Positions 8,101 to 14,067 of a stretch of 14,367 bases of DNA are shown here, in pieces. The stretch is taken from positions 1 to 14,367 of the forward strand of contig JAUIEM010000258.1 in the NCBI GenBank assembly GCA_030428695.1, given 5' to 3'. Every line of letters begins with the position of its first letter. Position 1 is the stretch's first letter. Position numbers and translations under genes: made by a program. Origin of the DNA: a bacterium (lineage in GTDB: Bacteria; Planctomycetota; J058; JAJDCP01). The notes beneath the pieces are model-generated. The model ran no database searches, was not told the DNA's origin, and worked only from the letters and a program-made list of their open reading frames with translations.

Positions 8101-10049
8101 TCGACTACGCCATCGAGCTCTTCGAGGCGGGCACCATCGAGGCCCTGGCGGAGCGCTACCGGCGGCTGCTCGAGGCCGCGCTGGAGGCTCCCGCGCGGCC
8201 GGTGCAGCGCCTGCCCTGGCTGCCCGAGGAGGAGCGCCAGGCGGTGCTCGCCCTCGGCCGCGGCCCCCGACGGGAGATGCGCGCCTCCCTGTTGCACCGC
8301 GACTTCGAGCGCTGCGCCGCCGAGCACGCCGAGCGACCCGCCCTCGACGGGCTCGGCGGCGTGCTCTCCTACGGCGCCCTGGACCGCCGCGCCTGCCGGC
8401 TGGCGGCGCGCTTGCAGGAGCGCGGGGCGGGGCCGGGGCGCGTGGTCGGCATCCTCTCCGCCCCCGACCGCGACTTCGTCACGGGCGTGCTCGCGACCCT
8501 GAAGACCGGCGCGGCGTGGCTTCCCCTGGACGCCCGCCAGCCGGCGGCGCGGATCGCCTCGCTGTGTGAGCGCGCGCGCCCCTGCGCGGTGCTCGTCGGC
8601 CCGGCGCTGGAGGCGCTCCTGCCGGCCGCCACCCCGCGCCTGGACTTCGAGCCCGGGGAAGGGCCGGGGCTGGCGAAGGAGGACTGCGCCGCCGAGGTCG
8701 ACGACCGCGCCTACGTGATGCCGACCTCCGGCTCGACGGGCGCCGCGAAGCTGGTGGCGATCCCCCACCGCGCGATCGTCGAGCAGCTCGACTGGCGGCG
8801 GACCGCGGTCTCGCTTCCCGGAGGACGGGTCCTGCTCGCCGCCTCGATCAGCTTCGACGACTCGGTCTGGGAGCTGTTCGTGCCCTTGAGCACCGGCGGC
8901 ACGGTGGTGCTTCCGCCTGCCTCGGGGGTGTCCGACCTGCACGGCCTCGCCCGCCACGTCGCGCGCTACGACGTCGAGCACATGTGCCTGGTGCCGTCCC
9001 TGCTGCGCCTGTTCCTCGCCGTCCTGCCTCCGGAAGGGCTGCCACGCTTGCGGATGGTGACCAGCGGCGGGGAGGTGTTCGAGACCGGGTTGCTCGCCCA
9101 GGTCCGCGCAGCCCTTCCGGACGTCGCGATCTTGAGCGGCTACGGGCCGACCGAGGCGACGATCGCGGTCTCTTTCTTCGACGGCCGGACCGCGGGCGAC
9201 GGCCCGGCGCACCTCGGGCCGCCCCGCGCCAACGTGCGCCTCTACATCCTCGACGACGAAGGCGCGCTGCTGCCGCGGGGGCTGGTCGGCGAGCTGTACA
9301 TCGCGGGGCCCGCCCTCGCGGACGGCTACCTCGGGGACCCGGAGGAGACCGCGGCGCGCTTCTTGCCCGACCCCTTCGCCGGCGAGGGGAGGATGTACCG
9401 GACCGGCGACTTCGTCCGCTGGCGCAGCGACGGCAACCTCGCGTTCCACGGCCGGCGCGACCGCCAGGTCAAGCTCGCCGGCGTGCGCATCGAGCTCGGC
9501 GAGATCGAGGCCGCGCTGCGCGCCTGCCCCGGCGTGCGCGACGCGGCGGCGGCCCTGCTCGACGGGCCGCCGCGGCTCGGCGCCTGGGTGGTCGGCGAGC
9601 CCGTCGGCGACCTGCGCGCCCGGCTGGCCGAGCGGCTGCCCGCGGCGATGCTGCCCGCCTCCGTCGAGCGCGTCGCCACCTTGCCCCGCACCGCGAGCGG
9701 CAAGCTCGACCGGGACGCCCTGCGCACGCTCGAGCCCCTCCCCGCGCGCCCGCGACCGCCCCTGCAGGGGGAGACCCAGCGACAGCTCGGGGCGTTGTGG
9801 CGCGAGCTGCTCGGCATCGATGTCGGGCCGAGCGACAACTTCTACGACGCGGGCGGCCACTCCCTGCTCGCGATCGAGTGCGCGGCCCGGATCGAGTCGC
9901 AGCTCGGCGTACAGCTCGAGGTGCGCCACTTCGCGACCGCGACCCTCGCCCAGCTCGCCAGCCTGTGCGAGCAGCGCCAGCAGGACGCGAAGCCCGGGCT
10001 GGCCGGGCGCCTGTTCGGAAGGCTGAAGCGGGCGCTCGGGGGGGAGTGA
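5127..10049 (+). CDS. Nonribosomal peptide synthetase, acyl/A-T-C-A-T, no release domain
   Basis: A 1640-residue NRPS. (1) AMP-forming ligase, about 1-500: phosphate loop HTSGTT (161-166), YGMTEASHQM (from 303), RIKEIINRGGEKISP, and the C-terminal Lys490 in GPTGKL. Its wording is closest to oxalyl-CoA-synthetase/Pcs60-type acyl ligases, so it may load an organic acid rather than an amino acid. (2) Carrier T1, Ser549 in GGDSM. (3) Condensation domain, about 606-1030, with intact HHLVFDG (737-743). (4) Adenylation A2, about 1050-1530: PTSGSTG (1199-1205), FDDSVWE with Asp1244 at the amino-group-binding position, YGPTEA (from 1339), GKLDRD (Lys1526). (5) Carrier T2, Ser1579 in GGHSL. After T2 only a short basic amphipathic tail follows (GRLFGRLKRALGGE), with no thioesterase, reductase or epimerase. 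The start is the ATGA overlap, with GGAGG four bases upstream. Prediction: a two-unit acyl-amino-acid or dipeptide-like product, released by a partner protein. Confidence 0.95.
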   Translation: MTIAEGLAARARENPHAPALLAPDREVLSRDALVAQLRRVRSGLRALGIGRNDRLACVLPQGPDAAGAFLTLASCAAFAPLNPAYREAELDFYLSDLAPAALVVPPGEAAAARAVAGQRGIPVLELFPQAAAGAFRLRGATGRPASADGACAADDVALLLHTSGTTARPKLVPLRQRNLCASARAIGATLGLEREDRCLELMPLFHIHGLIGALLSSALAGGSVVCPPGFFAPRVFAWIEDFTPTWTSAVPTMYQALLARAEAHAALLATRPLRLLRSSSAAMPPTVMAALERVFGAPVIESYGMTEASHQMASNPLPPGVRKPGSVGPSAGPELRVLAADGGEAGVGEVGEVVIRGPGVTNGYVENPAANAAAFTDGWFRTGDEGRLDADGYLFLTGRIKEIINRGGEKISPREIDERLLAHPAVAQAVCFALPDPRLGEDVAAAVVLRAGAEVEAAALRAFCGETLAAFKVPRRIVFLDAIPKGPTGKLRRIGLAAQLGLAAEEVVEEPGRAPEGEAEERVAALWREVLERDEVGAEQDFLAAGGDSMLATLLVARLRAAFGRELDVLALFEAPTVAAQARLLAAAPEQAEAPLTPRTETGPAPLSEAQRRLWIMARLAPEAPLLHRPLLLRLTGRLDAGKLKDALRALLERHRGLLCGFPEEAPGRPVAVEGASFLMLPCEDLRGLPREARHAALHERAVRDGRTPFALGSGPLVRAWLYRLDEAEHALFLVFHHLVFDGWSEGVLVRELAALYAGDPLPELPLQVADVAAWQAGRAGEREQALAWWREQLAGCPSLALPLDHPRPPQPSYRAGRCRLLLPSSLARRLEKLGREAGATLYMVLLAGFGALLGRTAGQRDVVLGTPVSGRTRTETEGLIGCFMNIVALRTRIDEGMSFHALLAAVREATLGALAHQLVPFDRLVQALRPARHAGRWPLFQVLFQLRNHARVLRTDGAVRFEVADFDPGLIGGLDLSLDVETGPSGLLCTFDYAIELFEAGTIEALAERYRRLLEAALEAPARPVQRLPWLPEEERQAVLALGRGPRREMRASLLHRDFERCAAEHAERPALDGLGGVLSYGALDRRACRLAARLQERGAGPGRVVGILSAPDRDFVTGVLATLKTGAAWLPLDARQPAARIASLCERARPCAVLVGPALEALLPAATPRLDFEPGEGPGLAKEDCAAEVDDRAYVMPTSGSTGAAKLVAIPHRAIVEQLDWRRTAVSLPGGRVLLAASISFDDSVWELFVPLSTGGTVVLPPASGVSDLHGLARHVARYDVEHMCLVPSLLRLFLAVLPPEGLPRLRMVTSGGEVFETGLLAQVRAALPDVAILSGYGPTEATIAVSFFDGRTAGDGPAHLGPPRANVRLYILDDEGALLPRGLVGELYIAGPALADGYLGDPEETAARFLPDPFAGEGRMYRTGDFVRWRSDGNLAFHGRRDRQVKLAGVRIELGEIEAALRACPGVRDAAAALLDGPPRLGAWVVGEPVGDLRARLAERLPAAMLPASVERVATLPRTASGKLDRDALRTLEPLPARPRPPLQGETQRQLGALWRELLGIDVGPSDNFYDAGGHSLLAIECAARIESQLGVQLEVRHFATATLAQLASLCEQRQQDAKPGLAGRLFGRLKRALGGE

Positions 10050-10057
10050 GGGGGGAG

Positions 10058-10118
10058 CCGATTCCGATTCCGATTCCGTTTCGGAAGGATACCGACCTCG
10101 ATCGCGATCCGACCGACG
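10058..10118. repeat. Degenerate hexamer tandem repeat after the NRPS
   Basis: CCGATT occurs in three and a half perfect tandem copies (10058-10078) and then decays through related hexamers (TTTCGG, ATACCG, ACCTCG, ATCGCG, ATCCG) to about 10118. It lies between the NRPS stop and the next promoter. No coding frame with family features crosses it. The function is unknown; it could be slipped-strand expansion or a short intergenic repeat family. Confidence 0.6.
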
Positions 10119-10120
10119 CC

Positions 10121-10150
10121 TTGTCCCCTTCGCGCCGGCGCCGCTATAGT
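10121..10150 (+). promoter_or_regulatory. Probable promoter of the DUF1800-DUF1501 operon
   Basis: TTGTCC (10121-10126, 4 of 6 to the -35) and TATAGT (10145-10150, 5 of 6 to the -10) are separated by 18 bases. The predicted start near 10157 leaves about 20 bases before the ATG at 10177, including a GGAGG. The isolated TATAGT in otherwise GC-rich DNA, right before a new transcription unit, supports the call. Confidence 0.55.
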
Positions 10151-10176
10151 GGAGGAAAGCTGGCGGAGGACGCGCG

Positions 10177-11373
10177 ATGGCCGAGTTGTTGACCGGGCCG
10201 GAAGCCAACGCCCACCTGATGCGGCGCGCCGGCTTCGGCCACTCCCCCGCCAGCCACGCGGCCTGGAGCGGGCTGCCCTACGAAGAGCTGGTCGAGCGGC
10301 TGCTCGGGGCGCTGTCCGAGGCGCCTCCGGAGGATCCCCTCGGCTTCGACGTCTACGAGCCCGGCGCGATCCAGCAGCTCTGGCTCGAGCGCATGGTCGC
10401 GGGCGCGGCGCCGCTGGCCGAGAAGCTCGCCTTCTTCTGGCACGGCCACTTCGCGACCTCGAACGTCAAGGTCCGCGACCCGGCGCTGATGTGGCAACAG
10501 TACCGCCTGCTGCGGCGGATGGCGGGCGGACGCTTCCGCGAGCTGCTGCTCGGCGTCTCGCGCGACGTCGCGATGATCCGGTGGCTCGATGGGAACTCCA
10601 ACCGCAAGGGCCAGGCGAACGAGAACTACGCCCGCGAGCTGCAGGAGCTGTTCTCCCTCGGGCGGGGCAACTACACCGAGACCGACATCCGCGAGATCGC
10701 GCGGGCCTTCACCGGCTGGGGCAGCCGTCACCACAGCTTCCGCTTCCGGCCGGAGTTCCACGACGAGGGCACGAAGACCATCCACGGCCAGACCGGGAGC
10801 TTCGACGGCGCCGACGTCGTCGACATCCTCGTCGCCCTGCCCGCCTGCCATCGCTTCATCGCCGGTCAGCTGCTGCGCTTCTTCTCGCACCCGGACCCGA
10901 CAGAAGAAGAGATCGACGGCCTCGCCACGACCTTCCGCGACAACGGCGGCGACCTGACCGCGACCCTGCGCGCGCTGTTCCTCGCCCCGGCCTTCCGCGA
11001 CCGCGCGCGCTGGCGCTGCCTGGTCAAGAGCCCGGTCGAGCTCGCGGTCTCGAGCCTGCGTGCGGCCGGCTTCTCGACCGTCCCGACCTGGGTGCACGGC
11101 GCCCTCGACGCGATGGGGCAGATCCTGTTCCGGCCGCCCTCGGTCAAGGGCTGGCCCTCCGGGGCGACCTGGCTGTCGAGCGCCGGCGTCGTCGAGCGCC
11201 TGCGGGTCGCCAGCCGGCTCGCCGGGCAGACCCCGATGGCGGCCGTCGCCCAGCTCGAGACGGTCGCCCTGGACGGGCAGGTGCCCGCGCTCCTGCGCGA
11301 GGCGCTCGAGGGCCTGTCGTCCCGCGAGCGGGTCGGGCTGTTGCTCGGCTCCCCTGAATTCCAACTCTGCTGA
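10177..11373 (+). CDS. DUF1800 family protein
   Basis: A 398-residue protein that matches the DUF1800 family along its whole length. Signature segments are LMRRAGFGHSP (14-24), KLAFFWHGHFATS (83-95), the highly conserved SNRKGQANENYARELQELFS (141-160) and ETDIREIARAFTGW (168-181), plus SVKGWPSG near the C-terminus. The biochemical function of the family is not established. It is usually encoded directly beside a DUF1501 gene, as here, 16 bases upstream of it. No signal peptide is visible at this N-terminus, whereas its partner carries a twin-arginine signal, so export on its own is not evident. The start has GGAGG seven bases upstream and a promoter immediately before it, so this is the first gene of a new transcription unit rather than part of the NRPS block. 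Confidence 0.95.
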   Translation: MAELLTGPEANAHLMRRAGFGHSPASHAAWSGLPYEELVERLLGALSEAPPEDPLGFDVYEPGAIQQLWLERMVAGAAPLAEKLAFFWHGHFATSNVKVRDPALMWQQYRLLRRMAGGRFRELLLGVSRDVAMIRWLDGNSNRKGQANENYARELQELFSLGRGNYTETDIREIARAFTGWGSRHHSFRFRPEFHDEGTKTIHGQTGSFDGADVVDILVALPACHRFIAGQLLRFFSHPDPTEEEIDGLATTFRDNGGDLTATLRALFLAPAFRDRARWRCLVKSPVELAVSSLRAAGFSTVPTWVHGALDAMGQILFRPPSVKGWPSGATWLSSAGVVERLRVASRLAGQTPMAAVAQLETVALDGQVPALLREALEGLSSRERVGLLLGSPEFQLC

Positions 11374-11389
11374 TCCCGGAGGACGTCCG

Positions 11390-12547
11390 ATGGCCCTGAA
11401 CCGCCGCAGCTTCCTGACCCGCGCCCTGGCGAGCGGCCTGGTGCTCGCCCTGCCGCGCGGGCTCTACGCCGACGAGCCGGCCGCGGAGGCGAAGACGCTC
11501 GTCCTCCTGCACCTCAACGGGGGCAACGACGGCCTGAACACCGTGATCCCCTACGCCCACCCGACCTACCGCGCGCTGCGCCCGACCCTCGGCATCGACC
11601 GCCGGCAGGTGCTCGACGTCGACGACGAGCTCGGGCTGCACCCGGCGCTACGCCCCTTCCTCGGCCAGCTCGAGGCGGGGAACCTCGCGGTCGTCAACGG
11701 GGTCGGCTACGACAACCCCGACTTCAGCCACTTCCGCGCGACCGAGATCTGGCACACCGGCCAGCCCGAGCAGACGCCGAACGAGGGCTGGATCGGCCGG
11801 GCGCTGACCGAGCGGGACATCTCCGCCCCGGTGCGCGCGATCGCCCTCGCCAAAGAGCAGCCCCTCAGCTTCGCGGGCGCGGGCACCGGCGTGATCACGA
11901 TGACCGACTTCGGGCGCCTGCGGGTGCCGCGCGAGCAGAGCCGGGCGGCCGCCCTCTACGGGCAGTACAGCGACCTCGAGGGGCTGCGGGAAGAGGTCGG
12001 CAGCGCGGGGGCCGAGGCCCTCGACGTCGCCGCCCGCATCGCCCGGCTGCGGCCGGCCAGCGGGCCGTTCTACGGGCGCCTGGGGGACGACCTGCGCAAG
12101 ACCGTCGCGCTGCTCGACGCCGACCTGCCCCTCGAGGTGATCGCGCTGAGCTTCGGCGGCTTCGACACCCACGCCAACCAGCGCGGGGCGCACCAGGGCC
12201 TGCTCGCGCAGCTCGCGAACAACCTCAACGCCTTCCAGGACCAGCTCGCGGAGCGGGGCCTGGCCGACCGGGTGATCACGGTCGTCTTCAGCGAGTTCGG
12301 CCGGCGCCCGCGCGAGAACGCCTCCGGCGGCACCGACCACGGCTCGGCCGGCCCGATGTTCGTGCTGTCTCCCGCGGTGCAGGCCGGCTTCCACGGCGCG
12401 TATCCCGACCTCGACGTGCTCGAGCGCAACAACTTCGTCCACACCGTCGACTTCCGCTCGGTCTACGCCGCGCTGCTCGAGAAGGCCTTCGGGCTCGACC
12501 CGCAGCCGGTGCTCGGCGCCCACGCGGCCCTGGAGATCTTCGCATGA
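11390..12547 (+). CDS. DUF1501 family protein with twin-arginine signal
   Basis: A 385-residue DUF1501 protein, a family related in fold to sulfatases and alkaline phosphatases. The N-terminus LNRRSFLTRALASGLVLALP carries a twin-arginine motif (R5-R6) and a hydrophobic stretch, so folded export by Tat is expected, possibly after cofactor loading. Family landmarks are LNGGNDGLNT (42-51), LGLHPAL (81-87), FSHFRATEIWHTG (112-124), FGGFDTH (255-261), VVFSEFGRRPREN (298-310) and GTDHG (314-318). The Asp and His residues in the last blocks resemble the metal-site residues of the alkaline-phosphatase superfamily, but activity is not established. ATG at 11390 is chosen over upstream in-frame codons because GGAGG lies seven bases before it and the Tat signal begins there. 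It forms an operon with the DUF1800 gene. Confidence 0.94.
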   Translation: MALNRRSFLTRALASGLVLALPRGLYADEPAAEAKTLVLLHLNGGNDGLNTVIPYAHPTYRALRPTLGIDRRQVLDVDDELGLHPALRPFLGQLEAGNLAVVNGVGYDNPDFSHFRATEIWHTGQPEQTPNEGWIGRALTERDISAPVRAIALAKEQPLSFAGAGTGVITMTDFGRLRVPREQSRAAALYGQYSDLEGLREEVGSAGAEALDVAARIARLRPASGPFYGRLGDDLRKTVALLDADLPLEVIALSFGGFDTHANQRGAHQGLLAQLANNLNAFQDQLAERGLADRVITVVFSEFGRRPRENASGGTDHGSAGPMFVLSPAVQAGFHGAYPDLDVLERNNFVHTVDFRSVYAALLEKAFGLDPQPVLGAHAALEIFA

Positions 12548-12680
12548 GCTTGTCTCCGCATTCCGCGAGCGCGTCGCGTAGCGCCGGGCCGCAAGATCGA
12601 GGTGTCCCTCGGAGAACGAAGACGAAGAGCTTGCGAGCCCGCCGCAAGCGAGGCCCCGTGGAATGGGAGACACGCTCATG
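12543..12680. repeat. Long interrupted inverted repeat bracketing an intergenic element
   Basis: The left arm CATGAGC-T-TGTCTCC-G-CATTCC (12543-12564) pairs with the right arm GGAATG-GGAGACA-C-GCTCATG (12660-12680): 20 base pairs with one mismatch and one bulged G. The arms enclose 95 bases and overlap the DUF1501 stop on the left and the next gene's ATG and ribosome-binding region on the right. Inside are smaller hairpins, CGAGG-tgtc-CCTCG and GCTTGCG (12629) with CGCAAGC (12649). It could be a structured leader or a miniature repeat element; copies elsewhere cannot be checked here. Confidence 0.6.
12629..12649 (+). terminator. Possible terminator or leader hairpin
   Basis: GCTTGCG (12629-12635) and CGCAAGC (12643-12649) form a perfect 7-bp stem with a 7-base loop, about 80 bases after the DUF1501 stop. 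No T-tract follows. It may end the DUF1800-DUF1501 transcript, or be an inner arm of the larger inverted repeat. Confidence 0.3.
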
Positions 12681-13955
12681 AGACTGCTGCCCGTCCTGCT
12701 CTGCTGCGCGCTGCTGGTCGCGGACGACGCCGCGCTCCAGCTCGGTCCCGGAGACTTCGAGCTGCTCCCCCTCGACGAGCTCGAGCGCGGCCGGCTGTTC
12801 CGCGAGCACGGCGCGCTCGTCGAGCGCATGCAGGCCCTCGGCCGGCGCCACGCCCAGCTCGGCCGCCAGCTCGACGAGCTCGAGCCGGACAGCGACGCCC
12901 AGGCCCGGGTCCGCACCCAGCAGGCCGAAGTCGCCGGCAGGCTCGCGCCGCTGTTCGGCGAGCTGACCGCGATCCTGCGGGCGGAGTTCGGCATCGACGA
13001 CGCGCACCTCGCGCGGGTCAAGGCCGCTCCCGTCGGCGAGCGCCGGGTCGCCCGCTACGCCCACGCCCAGGTGCTCGCGCACGGCGCGCTCAGCGAGGCG
13101 GAGACGCGCCTCTTCGAAGCCCTGGTCGCCGCCCTCGACGGCGCGCAGAGCGGCTGGCGCGCCTCGCGCGCGCGGCTCGAGCAGCTCGGCCTGGAGGAGT
13201 CTGCGCGCCGCGCGGTCGAGCAGGGGCTGGCGGCCCAGGAGCGGGAGGCCGAGCAGCGCTTCTGGATCGTCGTCGACATCGTCCTCAGCGATGCCCAGAC
13301 CGCCGCGATCATGGCGGAGCTTCCCTACGACTTCACCCGCATCCGCGACTTCCCCGGCCACCTCCTGCGGCTGCCGGGCCTCAGCCCCTCCCAGACCGCC
13401 CGCCTGCAGGCCGGCATCGCCGAGATCGAGGCCGAGAGCGCGGCGGACGACACCGAGGTGCGGCGCCTGGGCCAGGAGCTGCGGCGCCGCGACCTCGAGC
13501 GCGACGAGCGGGCGGCCCTGCAGGAGGCGCTGCGCGAGGCGCGCGGCCGGCTGGCCAGCCTGCGCGAGGAGGTGTTCGCCCGGCTGCAGGGATCCCTGAG
13601 CGCCGAGCAGCGCCTCGCCCTCGCCGCGATTCCGCCGTACGTCTCCCCCAACGACCGCAACCTGCGCCCGGAGCGCCTGTTCGCCGGCCTCGAGCTGTCG
13701 CCGGCCCAGGAGGCGACCCTCGCGTCGATGCGCGAGGAGGTCGACGCCCAGCGCCGCGCCTACCAGGAAGAGACGCGCGAGATCCAGCGGATGGGCGCGG
13801 ACTACGGTCCCGACTCGCCCCAGCAGATGATGATGCAGTCGATGATGATGGGCGTGCAGGCCGAGGGCCAGTCGACCCTGCGCGAGGCGGTGCGCCACGT
13901 CCTGCTCGAGGTGCTGCGCACCGAGCAGGTCAGCGACTGGATGCTCGGCCTGTAG
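12678..13955 (+). CDS. Exported helical protein with LSxxQ motifs (hypothetical)
   Basis: No family is recognised with confidence. The 425-residue product starts with a short signal-peptide-like segment (MRLLPVLLCCALLVA, probable cleavage before DDA), so it is likely periplasmic. The rest is almost all charged alpha-helix with coiled-coil character (about 28-115 and 240-305). Four short motifs recur: LSDAQ (203), LSPSQ (235), LSAEQ (307) and LSPAQ (340), each at the start of a helix, recalling the LTxxQ motifs of CpxP/Spy-type periplasmic chaperones. A Met-rich patch (MMMQSMMM, 384-391) lies near the C-terminus and could bind metal or hydrophobic surfaces. ATG 12678 is chosen because GGGAG lies just upstream at good spacing; ATG 12663 is an in-frame alternative that would overlap that ribosome-binding site and spoil the signal peptide. 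The start codon lies in the right arm of the inverted repeat at 12543-12680. Confidence 0.8.
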   Translation: MRLLPVLLCCALLVADDAALQLGPGDFELLPLDELERGRLFREHGALVERMQALGRRHAQLGRQLDELEPDSDAQARVRTQQAEVAGRLAPLFGELTAILRAEFGIDDAHLARVKAAPVGERRVARYAHAQVLAHGALSEAETRLFEALVAALDGAQSGWRASRARLEQLGLEESARRAVEQGLAAQEREAEQRFWIVVDIVLSDAQTAAIMAELPYDFTRIRDFPGHLLRLPGLSPSQTARLQAGIAEIEAESAADDTEVRRLGQELRRRDLERDERAALQEALREARGRLASLREEVFARLQGSLSAEQRLALAAIPPYVSPNDRNLRPERLFAGLELSPAQEATLASMREEVDAQRRAYQEETREIQRMGADYGPDSPQQMMMQSMMMGVQAEGQSTLREAVRHVLLEVLRTEQVSDWMLGL

Positions 13956-13997
13956 CGCCATGGGTGAGCAGCGCAGAAGGCTCGAAGCGCCCGAGAT

Positions 13998-14043
13998 CTG
14001 CGGCGTCCGGGTCCGCAGCAGGAATCCCGGTGAATCAGCCGGG
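13998..14043. other. Two small hairpins in the gap before the UbiA-family gene
   Basis: CTGCGG (13998-14003) and CCGCAG (14013-14018) form a 6-bp stem with a 9-base loop. CCCGG (14026-14030) and CCGGG (14039-14043) form a 5-bp stem with an 8-base loop. They could terminate the upstream transcript or structure the leader of the downstream gene; no T-tract or known riboswitch core supports one choice. The remainder of 13956-14067 shows nothing else. Confidence 0.3.
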
Positions 14044-14067
14044 TAGGAAGAAGCTCCGGGAGACCCG

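Noticed and set aside
3527..10049. Classification as an exosortase A/PEP-CTERM locus
   Set aside because: The hydrolase pair and ligase recall such loci, but no exosortase, PEP-CTERM protein or polysaccharide-export gene is present in the window.
12544..12681. Small ORF whose ATG overlaps the DUF1501 stop (ATGA), about 45 codons, running through the intergenic element
   Set aside because: The composition is Arg/Ser-rich with no family features, no good ribosome-binding site is evident, and the region is better explained as an inverted-repeat element.
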